Shown here: positions 8,421 through 16,151 of the stretch, in pieces
How the letters are laid out: every line of letters starts with the position of its first letter
Numbering within the stretch: position 1 is the first letter of the stretch
NCBI RefSeq assembly: GCF_027925385.1
Contig: NZ_AP027145.1
Location: 1-64,000, forward strand
DNA from: Methylocystis iwaonis
Lineage (GTDB): Bacteria > Pseudomonadota > Alphaproteobacteria > Rhizobiales > Beijerinckiaceae
DNA: 64,000 nt
Direction: 5' to 3'
The notes under the pieces: model-generated
Database searches by the model: none
Told to the model about the DNA's origin: nothing
Seen by the model: only the letters and a program-made list of their open reading frames with translations
Position numbers and translations under genes: made by a program

Positions 8421-9512
8421 TCACAGTGCGACGCGCGTCAGCGTCCGTTCGGCTCGGTCGCACACCCATTCCGAGATGCGCTTTCCCAGAATTTGCGCCG
8501 GCCTTGTCAGGAGAGCTTCGAGCAGCAAAGCAAGAACCACGGTTAAGCCTGCTGCAATGCTTAAAACCAGGATCGGTGGCGCCAGGTCGCCAAGCGACTG
8601 ATGGATCCCAGACATAATTGGGAGATGCACGAGATAGATCGAGAAAGATAGCTCGCCAAGTCTTTGCAGCACGCTTCCTCCCTGAGGCTGAGGTCTTTGT
8701 TGGATGGCCGAGGCGACGACAAGTCCGAATATGATCGCGACCATGGCGATCACCGATCCTGAGGCCAAAGCTCCAAACACGCGCGCGAGAATTGACGCAG
8801 CTACGAGCCAAAAAGCGGCGATGGCCTTGCTAAAGCGCGGCAAGGGCCATTGCCTCGTCAGGCCGAGCGAGAGCAGGACGCCCACAGCGAAGCCGTCGAG
8901 GCGGAATGTCCACCAAAAGCCGCCCCAGGGGCGTTCGCTCAGGGCGCCGGCGGCGAGAGTCGTCATGCAGACCACGGCCGTCAGTTTAGAGCTCAGCGCG
9001 ATCAGAAATGGCGCCGCCAAATAGAATTGCATTTCGCTCGCGAGCGACCAGAAATGCGAGGTGGCCGTCGGCGCGCCACAGCCGACCGCGCCATCAAAAC
9101 AGGGAGCCCAATACAGATTTGCGTAAAAGCCGGCGGCCGCTTTCAAATCGTCTGCTGTTTCGCCCAGCGAAATCCCGTGCGCCTGAGAGAGTGCGATCAG
9201 GTCGATCACGGCCCAGGCCGGCAGGCCGATCCGGAGAATTCGACGGATCCAGAACGCAATCGCGCCGCGCCAGAAGCCGCCATCCGCCTCCAAGCGTAAT
9301 CGCCTCGCGCTTTCGGCGGCGGCAAATCCGGAAATGACGAAAAACAAGTCGACGCCCACGCCGAGCGCTGGAACGCTCAAGACGCGCACTGCGGCCAGGT
9401 CGGACCCAAAAACCAGACCAGTGTGGGACGCGACGACCGCCAGGATCGCGAGGCCGCGCAGTTCGTCGAGGGCGCGGATCCGCCCCGCAACGCGATCGAA
9501 ATTCGGCCCCAT
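8421..9512 (-). CDS. Acyltransferase family 3 membrane protein (OafA/YrhL type)
   Basis: A 363-residue integral membrane protein of the acyltransferase-3 family, which transfers acetyl or other acyl groups to cell-surface sugars. Seen are IRALDELRGLAILAVVASHTG with the conserved His of TM1, GVGVDLFFVISGF, SHFWSLASEMQFYL and the late SFSIYLVHLPI. About ten hydrophobic segments are present. It could modify O-antigen or exopolysaccharide and change recognition by phages or mating partners; the substrate is unknown. It is divergent from the gene at 9554, and the shared region holds the palindromic AT-rich box c. Confidence 0.85.
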   Translation of the reverse strand: MGPNFDRVAGRIRALDELRGLAILAVVASHTGLVFGSDLAAVRVLSVPALGVGVDLFFVISGFAAAESARRLRLEADGGFWRGAIAFWIRRILRIGLPAWAVIDLIALSQAHGISLGETADDLKAAAGFYANLYWAPCFDGAVGCGAPTATSHFWSLASEMQFYLAAPFLIALSSKLTAVVCMTTLAAGALSERPWGGFWWTFRLDGFAVGVLLSLGLTRQWPLPRFSKAIAAFWLVAASILARVFGALASGSVIAMVAIIFGLVVASAIQQRPQPQGGSVLQRLGELSFSIYLVHLPIMSGIHQSLGDLAPPILVLSIAAGLTVVLALLLEALLTRPAQILGKRISEWVCDRAERTLTRVAL

Positions 9513-9534
9513 GAGCGACTTGCCTTTGCGCCTT

Positions 9535-9556
9535 CACTATATAATATAGCATAGTG
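9535..9556. promoter_or_regulatory. AT-rich promoter box c between divergent genes
   Basis: CACTAT (9535-9540) and ATAGTG (9551-9556) flank a perfect 13-base palindrome CTATATAATATAG (9537-9549). On the plus strand it contains the consensus -10 TATAAT (9540-9545), placing transcription start at the GTG codon at 9554. On the minus strand TATATT could drive the acyltransferase gene. Confidence 0.65.
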
Positions 9557-10165
9557 CACCACCCGCCAAATCGTTCCGCCTTGAAACGCCGACGCGCCCT
9601 GCTGGCGGCGGCGCTTTGTTTCGCGGCGGCGACGGCCCAAGCGCAGGAGCTCACGCCCCATCCGGAAAATTGGCGGCCGATCGTTTATCGCGACCTGCAA
9701 ATTCCGGGGCCCCAAGATCGAATTTATGCCGACCTTTGGGCCGATGTGATCCAGAGCAATAACCGCCGCTATCTCGCCGCGGGAGATCGGCGTTTTCTGC
9801 TCGGCAATGCGCCAGTGCGCGAAGCGCATGCGCTCGTGCGCGGCGGCGATAAGGTCGCGCTCCTGAGCATTCTCGATACGGCCACCCATTGCGTCGCCGT
9901 GGCGAGAGATCCGAGCAGCGACCTTTCGGTAAAGATGTGCCCGATGCGGCTTGCTGTTTGGAATGGGAGCTCGACGACGCTCAGAGAGGCCAAAGGCTGC
10001 TATCTCGAACCAGGCGCTGGGGCGCAGAAAACCATGGCGAACTCGTCTTACGCCGCCTCATACACATCCTACGATGTCTTCACGAAATCGATCAGGCTTG
10101 GAGTCATCCTTGGGCGCCGCGTCGTCGAGCAGTGTTCGCAAACCGTGCCGCTCTACCTCGATTGA
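9554..10165 (+). CDS. Secreted protein of unknown function
   Basis: A 203-residue protein with an N-terminal signal peptide (RRRALLAAALCFAAATAQAQ). The mature domain includes PQDRIYADLWADVIQSNNRRYL and three cysteines (THC, KMC, KGC) plus one near the end (EQCSQ), suggesting periplasmic disulfides. I recognise no family. The GTG start overlaps box c, and a consensus -10 lies about 9 bases upstream, so the mRNA appears leaderless. The following membrane-protein gene starts 11 bases after the stop, suggesting an operon. Confidence 0.6.
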   Translation: MHHPPNRSALKRRRALLAAALCFAAATAQAQELTPHPENWRPIVYRDLQIPGPQDRIYADLWADVIQSNNRRYLAAGDRRFLLGNAPVREAHALVRGGDKVALLSILDTATHCVAVARDPSSDLSVKMCPMRLAVWNGSSTTLREAKGCYLEPGAGAQKTMANSSYAASYTSYDVFTKSIRLGVILGRRVVEQCSQTVPLYLD

Positions 10166-10176
10166 GGCCTCTCTCG

Positions 10177-10542
10177 ATGCATCGGATCTACGCCGTTTCC
10201 TACGCAATCTACTACTGGTCGGAGTGGCTGTTTCTTCTGGCTTTTGCCAGCTTGTTCGTCATTCCGTTCACATCGCTCGAGGCGCGCTTTGCGGTCTGGT
10301 GCGTCGCGCTTGTGGTCGCGTTTGCAAGCCTTGCCGCGGGAGTCCTGTCGGAGGCGTTATGCCGAGCCCTGTTGCGCTGGCGCCGCGAGAGGCGAGGATT
10401 TTCAGAGGAGGAGGCGCGGCGGGTCGAGTTCCTTGAAGAGGACAGGCGCGTTACGCATGTCGAACAAGAGGCAAGCCGACTCGCGGCCGACCGCCATCAA
10501 CAGAGCGTCGAGGCGTGGTGGATAAACAACCGCCGTGGCTGA
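10177..10542 (+). CDS. Small membrane protein with coiled tail, function unknown
   Basis: A 121-residue protein with two hydrophobic segments (SEWLFLLAFASLFVIPF and FAVWCVALVVAFASLAAGVL, about residues 13-65), then a highly charged helical tail rich in Arg and Glu that should lie in the cytoplasm. The longer frame starting at 9889 overlaps the upstream gene and has no support, so the ATG at 10177, after a CTCTCG spacer, is preferred. It is probably in an operon with the secreted protein upstream. No family is recognised; small two-TM proteins with charged tails are common in transfer and entry-exclusion regions. Confidence 0.55.
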   Translation: MHRIYAVSYAIYYWSEWLFLLAFASLFVIPFTSLEARFAVWCVALVVAFASLAAGVLSEALCRALLRWRRERRGFSEEEARRVEFLEEDRRVTHVEQEASRLAADRHQQSVEAWWINNRRG

Positions 10543-10675
10543 GCGCGTGTCGACGACTGTCTCTGATCCTTCCAGGCGAATACGGGGCGGCGGTTCACCC
10601 TCTCTTCTCGGCGCGGCGCCATAGCGCCCTGCCCGGTGAGAGGCCTCGCAGCCGCCTTGAAGGCTTTCGAAGAGT

Positions 10676-10951
10676 TCAGAATGGCCAACGTGTGGAATCG
10701 TCGAGCAACGCTTGCAATTCTTGGCGCGTCGCTTGGCTGAGCGCATTCCGTTCGCGTCGCGCGAAGACGGAGCACCAGAACAGGGCTTCGTCCGGTTCCT
10801 TTTCGTAAACGGCTTTTCCGATCAGGATGGCGATCAGCGCCAATCGGTCGCATTCGTCTGGGCCGAAATGATCATTCAGAATACTGACGGTCTCTTCGGC
10901 GGATCGCCTCTTCTCTGCGCTTTGTTCCAAGATGGGAGAAGAAGCAATCAT
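10676..10951 (-). CDS. Small cytoplasmic protein, regulator operon gene 3
   Basis: A 91-residue, Glu-rich helical protein beginning MIASSPILEQSAEKRR. The ATG at 10951 has a GGAGG ribosome site and lies 2 bases after the stop of the gene at 10954, so it is read with that gene and the HTH gene upstream. Central segment DECDRLALIAILIGKAVYEKEPDEALFW suggests a helical bundle. No family is recognised. The longer minus-strand frame through 11365 is a shadow of the HTH gene. Confidence 0.55.
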   Translation of the reverse strand: MIASSPILEQSAEKRRSAEETVSILNDHFGPDECDRLALIAILIGKAVYEKEPDEALFWCSVFARRERNALSQATRQELQALLDDSTRWPF

Positions 10952-10953
10952 TT

Positions 10954-11196
10954 TTAGCCTCCATTCGCCGTCAAGACCGGCCCTAAGCGATTCATCACTG
11001 CAAGCGCCAAGAGAAGCGCCTCTGCGGGCGTCTGCGCTCCCGTAGCCAAAACACCCTGTCCCGTTGCGGTCTCCTCTCCTGTTGCCGACTCGATGCAGCC
11101 TCTCCCAGCCGACAAAGCTTGGCGCCGGCGACATTCGTGCAGCGAAAGGCTCAGCAAGAGTCGCTTGGATGAAGTCGCTGGCGCGACCGGAGCCAT
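10954..11196 (-). CDS. Small protein, regulator operon gene 2
   Basis: An 80-residue frame starting MAPVAPATSSKRLLLSL, placed between the HTH gene (24 bases upstream) and the gene at 10951. The end TAEALLLALAVMNRL-type helix is plausible for a real protein, but no family is recognised and the ribosome site is weak. It is supported mainly by operon position and tight junctions. Confidence 0.4.
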   Translation of the reverse strand: MAPVAPATSSKRLLLSLSLHECRRRQALSAGRGCIESATGEETATGQGVLATGAQTPAEALLLALAVMNRLGPVLTANGG

Positions 11197-11219
11197 TTTC
11201 TGCGTTACTTTGTCGGAAG

Positions 11220-11702
11220 TTAGGCTCTCTTGCGCGACTTGGTCTTTCGTGTCGCCTTTGCCTTCGACGCCGAAGCGGGCTTATCGACGGCGGACGGTTT
11301 CGCCTCGGCGGGTTGTTCAGCGGGTTTCGACGCCGGGGGGGTGATTGCGAATTGATCTGCGGCAAATTTTGACCGCGTCTGGCGTCGCGCCTCTACGCTT
11401 TGCGTCAGCCGGTCGAGATCGATGTTCTGGCCGGCGAGCCAGGCGCGCATGACCTTCTCGTCAATGCCGAGCATGTCCCAAACCGAGAGGTCCAGCGCTT
11501 TGGCGGTCCGTTCGATCGTCCAAAACGTCGGATTGCCGATGCCCTTTTCCAAATTGTAGTAGGCAGCCATCGACATGCCGATCTTATCGAGGAAGGTTTT
11601 GAGGTTGGGGTATTCCTTGGCTTTGCGCTGCAAGATAATGGCGAACAAGGCGGTCGCGACAGAATCCCTGTCTTCGCCTTCTTGTTGTTTTGGCATCGCC
11701 AT
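11220..11702 (-). CDS. HTH transcriptional regulator (XRE-like), candidate plasmid-wide regulator
   Basis: A 160-residue protein. Residues about 15-75 look like a lambda-repressor type HTH: FLDKIGMSMAAYYNLEKGIG is a helix-turn-helix with the recognition helix around MAAYYNLEKG, followed by PTFWTIERTAKALDLSVWDMLGID. The C-terminal 70 residues are Ala/Pro/Lys-rich and basic (KAKATRKTKSRKRA), as in DNA-coating tails. I chose ATG at 11702 because it follows GGGGAGGGGAGGT; the frame also allows a TTG at 11726. Its upstream region carries AT-rich box d. The same box lies at many other promoters here, so this protein may regulate them; the binding is inferred, not shown. Confidence 0.75.
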   Translation of the reverse strand: MAMPKQQEGEDRDSVATALFAIILQRKAKEYPNLKTFLDKIGMSMAAYYNLEKGIGNPTFWTIERTAKALDLSVWDMLGIDEKVMRAWLAGQNIDLDRLTQSVEARRQTRSKFAADQFAITPPASKPAEQPAEAKPSAVDKPASASKAKATRKTKSRKRA

Positions 11703-11791
11703 AACTGTTCTACCTCCCCTCCCCAAATGACGAACCGTGACGCCTTGCGCCGAGCCCGAAACGAGCGACTCACATTACCGTCAGGCTTTCG

Positions 11792-11812
11792 CCTAAAATA
11801 TATCATATTCTA
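11792..11812. promoter_or_regulatory. AT-rich promoter box d (before HTH regulator)
   Basis: CCTAAAATATATCATATTC on the plus strand; read on the minus strand it contains TATGAT as a -10 about 90 bases before the HTH start. It closely matches boxes a and j, as expected for autoregulation. Confidence 0.55.
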
Positions 11813-11819
11813 TCCTGCC
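11811..11819 (+). other. IncP-like nic motif TATCCTGCC
   Basis: TATCCTGCC directly after box d matches the P-type relaxase nicking core YATCCTG/Y, as at RP4 oriT. It is far from the relaxase genes, so it may be fortuitous. It is recorded as an alternative or secondary oriT candidate. Confidence 0.25.
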
Positions 11820-12095
11820 AGAAGATCATTGAGTTATCCTTTATGATAAGGCAAAGCTTGGACCGCCCTTTGTCTTCTCCCCCGCCCTTTCCCGGTAAGG
11901 CCTCACAAGCTCATGGGGCGTTGTGGGAGTCGATCGAGGGCGCGCCTCTGATGCTCTAAGCCTCTGAATTATAAGTCTGAAGGTTGGGGCTGTCGAAAAG
12001 TTTGCTCACAGGCCGCAAGGCCATGGAGGCTCGGGCGTGGCCTAGAGGCGCTGCGCTTCTGATGCCGCCTATGAAAGCAGGTCGAGCGGCTCGAT
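11820..12095. other. Non-coding gap between regulator operon and 12182 gene
   Basis: No frame with a ribosome site or family motif was found. The gap lies between two divergent promoters (boxes d and e) and contains several short direct and inverted repeats such as GCCTCTGA repeated near 11950. Confidence 0.4.
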
Positions 12096-12124
12096 GCTCT
12101 ATCGAATAATATAGTATAAAGAGC
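12096..12124 (+). promoter_or_regulatory. AT-rich promoter box e
   Basis: GCTCT (12096-12100) and AGAGC (12120-12124) flank ATCGAATAATATAGTATAA, which contains TATAGT and TATAAA as possible -10 elements about 60 bases before the start at 12182. Confidence 0.5.
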
Positions 12125-12181
12125 TTCGGTGCGTTATGCTCCGAGCCAGGCCGTTGCGGGCAAACTTTCAGGAGGAGGATC

Positions 12182-12640
12182 ATGTCGCGACCTTTTCTCT
12201 CGGGAGAGGGGGCGTTAGCGCCGACTCATTGCATGAGGGTTGGTCGGCGTAAATCGCGCGGCAGGCTGAACCTTTGGGCGTCTTTATGCATCATTTTGCT
12301 CGCTTTCTCGGGCAGAGCGCTTGCCGACGAACGCGACCGTTTGGCGCCGGGGCTTTATGTCGCCGCGACGGTCGGATGCGACGGCCTTGGCGGCGGCGGC
12401 ACGGTTGATTTCGACGGCAAGAATTTCTCGCCGCACTACCAGGCATGCCTCAGTCAGGCGCTTGGGCAAAACGCGCGCTATCGTCAGACCTGCATTGAGG
12501 GACAAGGCGCAAACTATCCCACGACGGCGCAAATCCAGGGTGACCCTTCCAAGACGATGAGGGACGTGACGATCGCGGTTCTCTCCCGAAACGCCTTCTC
12601 CATGAATGGTGTTCGATACGACTATTGCGGGGCAAGATGA
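12182..12640 (+). CDS. Exported protein of unknown function
   Basis: A 152-residue protein with an unusually long n-region before a signal peptide (LWASLCIILLAFSGRALA, ending near residue 48). The mature part is small, with five cysteines and the segments LYVAATVGCDGLGGGGTVDF and RYRQTCIEGQ. The ATG at 12182 is preceded by CAGGAGGAGG, which decides the start; the ATG at 12235 would give a normal-length signal peptide. The stop overlaps the start of the lytic transglycosylase by 4 bases (ATGA), so the two are coupled and probably act together in the periplasm. No family is recognised. Confidence 0.6.
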   Translation: MSRPFLSGEGALAPTHCMRVGRRKSRGRLNLWASLCIILLAFSGRALADERDRLAPGLYVAATVGCDGLGGGGTVDFDGKNFSPHYQACLSQALGQNARYRQTCIEGQGANYPTTAQIQGDPSKTMRDVTIAVLSRNAFSMNGVRYDYCGAR

Positions 12641-13353
12641 TGCGTCGGGCCGCTTTGCTTCTCGTGTCGCTCGCCTCTACGCTTGCCTTCGCGAGCGACT
12701 GTCCCAACGGCGACAATCTGCTCAAAAACAACACGCCGCTCAGCCAGTTGTGTTCAAAGGGTTTCGGCCAGTTTAACCCCGGCTCGTTACAGCAGGCGAT
12801 CGGCAACCAGCCGAACAATGTCGCGATGATCACCGCAGCCGCTGAGCAGCAGGGCGTGCCCGTCGATCTCGCGCTGGCGGTTTCCTATCACGAGTCGGAA
12901 GGCTTCAACTCCTGCGCCGGATCCGACACCGGCGTCAAAGGTCCGATGCAGCTTACGCAACGGACCGGAGATAGCCTCGGCTACAACCGCGACATCAACG
13001 AACAGAATATCATGGGCGGCATGAAGCTGCTCAAACAATGCGACAATAAATGTGGCGATACGGCCTTTTCCTGTCTCTCGGCGTGCTACAACGGCTCGCC
13101 GCGGCCTGGAGAACAGGCCGGCTGGGCGAGAGGCGTGCAGAACGCCTACGGGAAGCTCCACAGCGATCCTTCGCTTCTGGCCTCCGCCACAAGCAACTGC
13201 TCTTCCTCGGGCTCGAATTCGAGCTGTCCCGACGCCGCCGGCGGCGTGGTGGCGTCCTCGGCGACGCCGAGCGCCCCGACAACGCTCCCGAGCCTCGGCG
13301 CGCCGCCCGCGCTCGCCAGCAGCGACATCGTCGTGGCGCCGACGCAAATCTGA
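12637..13353 (+). CDS. Lytic transglycosylase (SLT domain), VirB1-like second copy
   Basis: A 238-residue exported protein: signal peptide ending ASTLAFA, then an SLT-type lysozyme fold around residues 55-140. SYHESEGFNSCAGSD carries the catalytic Glu, and GVKGPMQLTQRTGDS matches the conserved MQL segment. Such enzymes cut peptidoglycan to let a secretion channel or pilus through. The C-terminal 60 residues are Ser/Pro/Ala-rich linker. Extra cysteines suggest disulfide stabilisation. The ATG at 12637 overlaps the upstream stop. It is separate from the T4SS operon's own VirB1 at 41119, so the plasmid encodes two muramidases. Confidence 0.8.
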   Translation: MMRRAALLLVSLASTLAFASDCPNGDNLLKNNTPLSQLCSKGFGQFNPGSLQQAIGNQPNNVAMITAAAEQQGVPVDLALAVSYHESEGFNSCAGSDTGVKGPMQLTQRTGDSLGYNRDINEQNIMGGMKLLKQCDNKCGDTAFSCLSACYNGSPRPGEQAGWARGVQNAYGKLHSDPSLLASATSNCSSSGSNSSCPDAAGGVVASSATPSAPTTLPSLGAPPALASSDIVVAPTQI

Positions 13354-13634
13354 GCGGCGCATTTGGCGGCGCAGTCTCAATCCGCGCCGTTGCCCAAAGA
13401 GGCGCCGGGTTGGCACGCGTTTGGCGTGTTATTGTCCTATTTTAGCAGATGCCTCACCGACATGGTTCCGCGGATTTACGGCCTTTGACATAGCCGCGTT
13501 CAATCGGAGTCACCGCCTCAGGCGGGAACAAATTTCGAATTTTCGCTGATTTTTTGCGCAGCTCGTCCATCAACGCGCGTCTGCGCGCGACCATCCTTTC
13601 CCGGCGAGCGAGCTGCCGGGTGGCCTTTCTGATT
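13354..13634. other. Non-coding gap before solo RepC leader
   Basis: No gene is seen. Short tail sequence of the transglycosylase operon is followed by GC-rich sequence leading to promoter box f. Confidence 0.35.
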
Positions 13635-13650
13635 CTACTAAACTATAAAC
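13635..13650 (+). promoter_or_regulatory. AT-rich promoter box f (before solo RepC-like gene)
   Basis: CTACTAAACTATAAAC matches the core CTAAA(A/C)TATA shared with boxes a, d, g and j. It lies about 230 bases before the RepC-like start and would drive the structured leader transcript. Confidence 0.5.
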
Positions 13651-13689
13651 TGTGCTTCCCAGAGTCGCATGGAGGGAAGCAGGCCCCAA

Positions 13690-13788
13690 AAAGGAAAAGC
13701 CCGGCGCGAAGGCCGGACCTCTCGAATAGCTGGCTAGAAGGGACGGCAACCCCTTCACACCCGAACACCAACCGTGTTCGGGATTCTA
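13690..13788 (-). ncRNA. Putative countertranscribed (antisense) RNA of solo RepC
   Basis: On the minus strand a possible promoter (TTGCGT, 16 bases, TAGAAT at 13788-13783) is followed by three stem-loops: the 9-base arms CCCGAACAC/GTGTTCGGG (13760-13768/13774-13782), GAAGGG/CCCTTC (13737-13742/13751-13756), and a terminator hairpin CCGGC/GCCGG (13701-13716) ending in TTTTCCTTTTT. The RNA would be about 90 nt and lie in the leader of the RepC-like gene, as ctRNAs do in repABC plasmids. On the plus strand 10-base arms GAAAAGCCCG (13694-13703) and CGGGCTTTTC (13790-13799) close the whole region into a multi-branch fold. Confidence 0.55.
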
Positions 13789-13877
13789 GCGGGCTTTTCT
13801 CATTACGCAAGAGGTTTGCGCGTTTCGCGCCACGGAAATTCTTTGCCTGCTTTCCGCTTAAACGCGGAGAGCAAAGG

Positions 13878-15128
13878 ATGACCCATGCCCAATCGAACGC
13901 AACGGGCCGCCGCCGCGATTCCGCGACGAGCTGGCGCGTTGGCAAGCTTTTTGACGCGCCGCTCTTCGCCGTCTCGCGTAAGGAACTTCTAAAAGCCGCG
14001 CGGGACGCCGTGCGTGCGCTTGCGCTCGACCGCAGCGAACGTCAGCTGATCGAGTGCCTCGCGGTTTGCTTCGGCGAACAGCAGCTGGCGCATGGTCTGC
14101 TCTGCTGGCCGTCGAACACGCAGATCGAGAAGAAGACCGGCATGAGCGAGCGCACGATCCGTCGGACGATCGTAAAGCTTCGCGAGCGCGGTGTGATCGT
14201 GATGCGCGACAGCGCCAATGGGAAGCGCTTTCCAATTTCCAACGCCAAGGGCGAGCTCGTCGACGCGAGAGGCTTCGATCTGACGCCGCTGCACGCGCGC
14301 GCCGCGGAATTCGCTGAGCGCGCTCGCGCCCTTGATATTGAAGATCGCGTGCGCCGGCAGCTGCGCGACGACCTCACGGCCGCCCGCAACGCCTTGCTCG
14401 ATCTGTGTGCCGAGGATCCGTCCGGCGCCTATGCGGAAATTCTGGCGCGCGCGAAGGTCGTGTCGCGGCCCTCGAAAGCCGCCGCGCCAGAGGAATACGC
14501 CACGGCGATCGAAGCCTATGTCGAGTTAGCCGAGGAATCTCGCGCGGTCCGCTATCGGGTCGATCCTTCGGCTGAGTCGCCCGGCTCTGCCGGCCATGCG
14601 GGCCGTCACTCAGAGCAAAAATCCAAACCCTCTACCGAAGATTGCAACGCCCCTCGCCACCGCTCCCCACCGCCATCCGACCAGCCCGACTATTCCAGCA
14701 ATGACGCTTTTCGAGAAAGGAAGGGGGGCGACGTTCGGCGAAACGAACGGACGACGCTGGGGACGGCGGACCGAGCGATCCCCAAGGACCTCGCCCTCTG
14801 GCTCGCCGCCTGCCCCGAGCTCGGGGAGTGGGGAACAGTCACGACGATCGAGCGCGCGGCGACCCTGGGCGCTCAATTCATTCGGGCCTGCGGGCTCGCC
14901 CGGCACGCTTTTGACGCAGCCTCTACACGGCTCGGCGCCGTCAACGCCGGCCTACTTGGTCTCTTTGTCGTTCAGCGACATGCCGATGGGGAGCAGCGCG
15001 GCGGCACGCCGATACGCTCTCCGGGAGGGCTATTCGTCATGCTCGCCCGCGAGATCGAGCGTGGCCGCCATCCACTCGAGAAGGAGTTGATCGCGATGCA
15101 GCGCCGGCGCGGGCGCAATTGGCGCTGA
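13878..15128 (+). CDS. Solo RepC-like replication initiator
   Basis: A 416-residue protein resembling plasmid RepC initiators, which bind the origin inside their own gene. It shares with the canonical RepC at 61480 the winged-helix segment (WPSNTQIEKKTGMSERTIRR here, FPSNKELSIRAHGMAPATLRR there), the RDSxNGKRF box and FDLTPLxARA, and a C-terminal SPGGLF segment like the RepC SAGGYL. A central Ser/Pro-rich linker (about residues 245-300) separates the domains. No repA/repB lies next to it. The start follows AGAGCAAAGG at 13878. Either it gives the plasmid a second replicon, a sign of cointegration, or it is a repurposed RepC. Confidence 0.75.
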   Translation: MTHAQSNATGRRRDSATSWRVGKLFDAPLFAVSRKELLKAARDAVRALALDRSERQLIECLAVCFGEQQLAHGLLCWPSNTQIEKKTGMSERTIRRTIVKLRERGVIVMRDSANGKRFPISNAKGELVDARGFDLTPLHARAAEFAERARALDIEDRVRRQLRDDLTAARNALLDLCAEDPSGAYAEILARAKVVSRPSKAAAPEEYATAIEAYVELAEESRAVRYRVDPSAESPGSAGHAGRHSEQKSKPSTEDCNAPRHRSPPPSDQPDYSSNDAFRERKGGDVRRNERTTLGTADRAIPKDLALWLAACPELGEWGTVTTIERAATLGAQFIRACGLARHAFDAASTRLGAVNAGLLGLFVVQRHADGEQRGGTPIRSPGGLFVMLAREIERGRHPLEKELIAMQRRRGRNWR

Positions 15129-15777
15129 CGCCTACGTGAGGGATCATCCCGCCCAACGTGCGGCCTTCTCGGGAGCGGTCAGCCGTTTGGTCTGTCCTGT
15201 TCTGGGTCGACTCTATGCGGGTGCCCGTGACGACCTCATGGGAGGCCGAACCCGAGATCGCCATCGGGCGTTTTGAGCCGTGCTTCGGCGATGCCCCGCG
15301 CGGTAGGGATCGTTGGCTGGATCGATCGGAGCTCACACTGATACGAAGGTCGAAACACGAAGGTGAACCGTTCCATCAGCGTCCAGCCAATGTCGAGCTT
15401 CGATCTTGGCCGTTTCAGGCGCCATCGACGCAGTCATATCGAAGGTCCTCGCCGAGGCGGCTCGCGAGAACTGGCGACAACGTCGAACGCTTTCTCCCTA
15501 AACCTCCAAGACGCCTCCCCTTTCGCTTAAGTCATTGACGCATACGTTCGGCGGGCCGTGGCGTCGGCCACTGGCGTCGAAAATTTTCCCCTTGCCGCCT
15601 GCGTTGGCAATTCCTCGCGCTCGCGCGCAAGCGCCCTCAAAATTTCCGTCGCCGGGCGTGGCGCGGCGCTTCGCTGGCCCCTCGCCTCCGGCTCGGGCTC
15701 TGCCAGGCCCTGTGCCGCCCGTCTGGCGCGACATAAGCGAAGGGGATGGCTCCTTCGCGGATAAAAGGAGAAAGACG
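15129..15777 (+). promoter_or_regulatory. Long non-coding leader before SSB with inverted repeats
   Basis: This gap of 649 bases holds no supportable gene. It contains a long imperfect inverted repeat with GGCGTCGAAAATTTT at 15573-15587 and AAAATTTCCGTCGCC at 15639-15653, and a hairpin GCGAAGG/CCTTCGC at about 15737-15758 next to the SSB start. The arrangement resembles the leaders of the DUF2493 (5262) and ArdC (58122) genes. Confidence 0.5.
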
Positions 15778-16113
15778 ATGTTCGACTTCGCCCGCTTCCA
15801 CATCCTCGGCCGCGTCGGCAAGATCAAGACCTTCGAGAAAAACATCCGCGTGTCAATCGCCGCCAACGCCTCCTACAAAAAGGACGGCCAATGGGTGGAC
15901 GAGACCGACTGGAACAAGATCGTGATTTTCGACAAGAACACGCGTCAATATGTGACCGAAAACGTCGAATCCGGCGACTACGTCCGCGCGCAGGGCCGCC
16001 TGCGCCAGAACAGCTTCAAGCGCGACGGCGAGACGGTCTATGTTGTCGAACTCATCTGCGACGAGTTCAGTCGCGCCCCGAAAAAGAAGGCCGCCGACTC
16101 CGCTGCGGCCTAA
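15778..16113 (+). CDS. Plasmid single-stranded DNA-binding protein
   Basis: A 111-residue OB-fold SSB-type protein: HILGRVGKIKTFEKNIRVSI, then WVDETDWNKIVIFDKNTRQY, and VESGDYVRAQGRLRQNSFKR, all typical of plasmid SSBs. It should coat single-stranded plasmid DNA during transfer or replication in the cytoplasm. The usual acidic DDxxF tail is missing; the protein ends in a Lys/Ala-rich stretch. The ATG at 15778 follows AAAAGGAGAAAG. The longer upstream frame reads through the structured leader and was rejected. A terminator-like hairpin follows at 16121. Confidence 0.85.
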   Translation: MFDFARFHILGRVGKIKTFEKNIRVSIAANASYKKDGQWVDETDWNKIVIFDKNTRQYVTENVESGDYVRAQGRLRQNSFKRDGETVYVVELICDEFSRAPKKKAADSAAA

Positions 16114-16120
16114 ACCGCAA

Positions 16121-16143
16121 GGGCCGCTCCTCTGGGGCGGCCC
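16121..16143. terminator. Terminator hairpin between convergent genes
   Basis: Arms GGGCCGCTCC (16121-16130) and GGGGCGGCCC (16134-16143) pair along ten bases with a TCT loop. The T-tract is poor, but the position between convergent stops at 16113 and 16152 fits a bidirectional terminator. Confidence 0.6.
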
Positions 16144-16151
16144 AATTGCCT

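Noticed and set aside
12787..13416. 209-codon minus-strand frame
   Set aside because: Antisense to the lytic transglycosylase; Arg-rich shadow.
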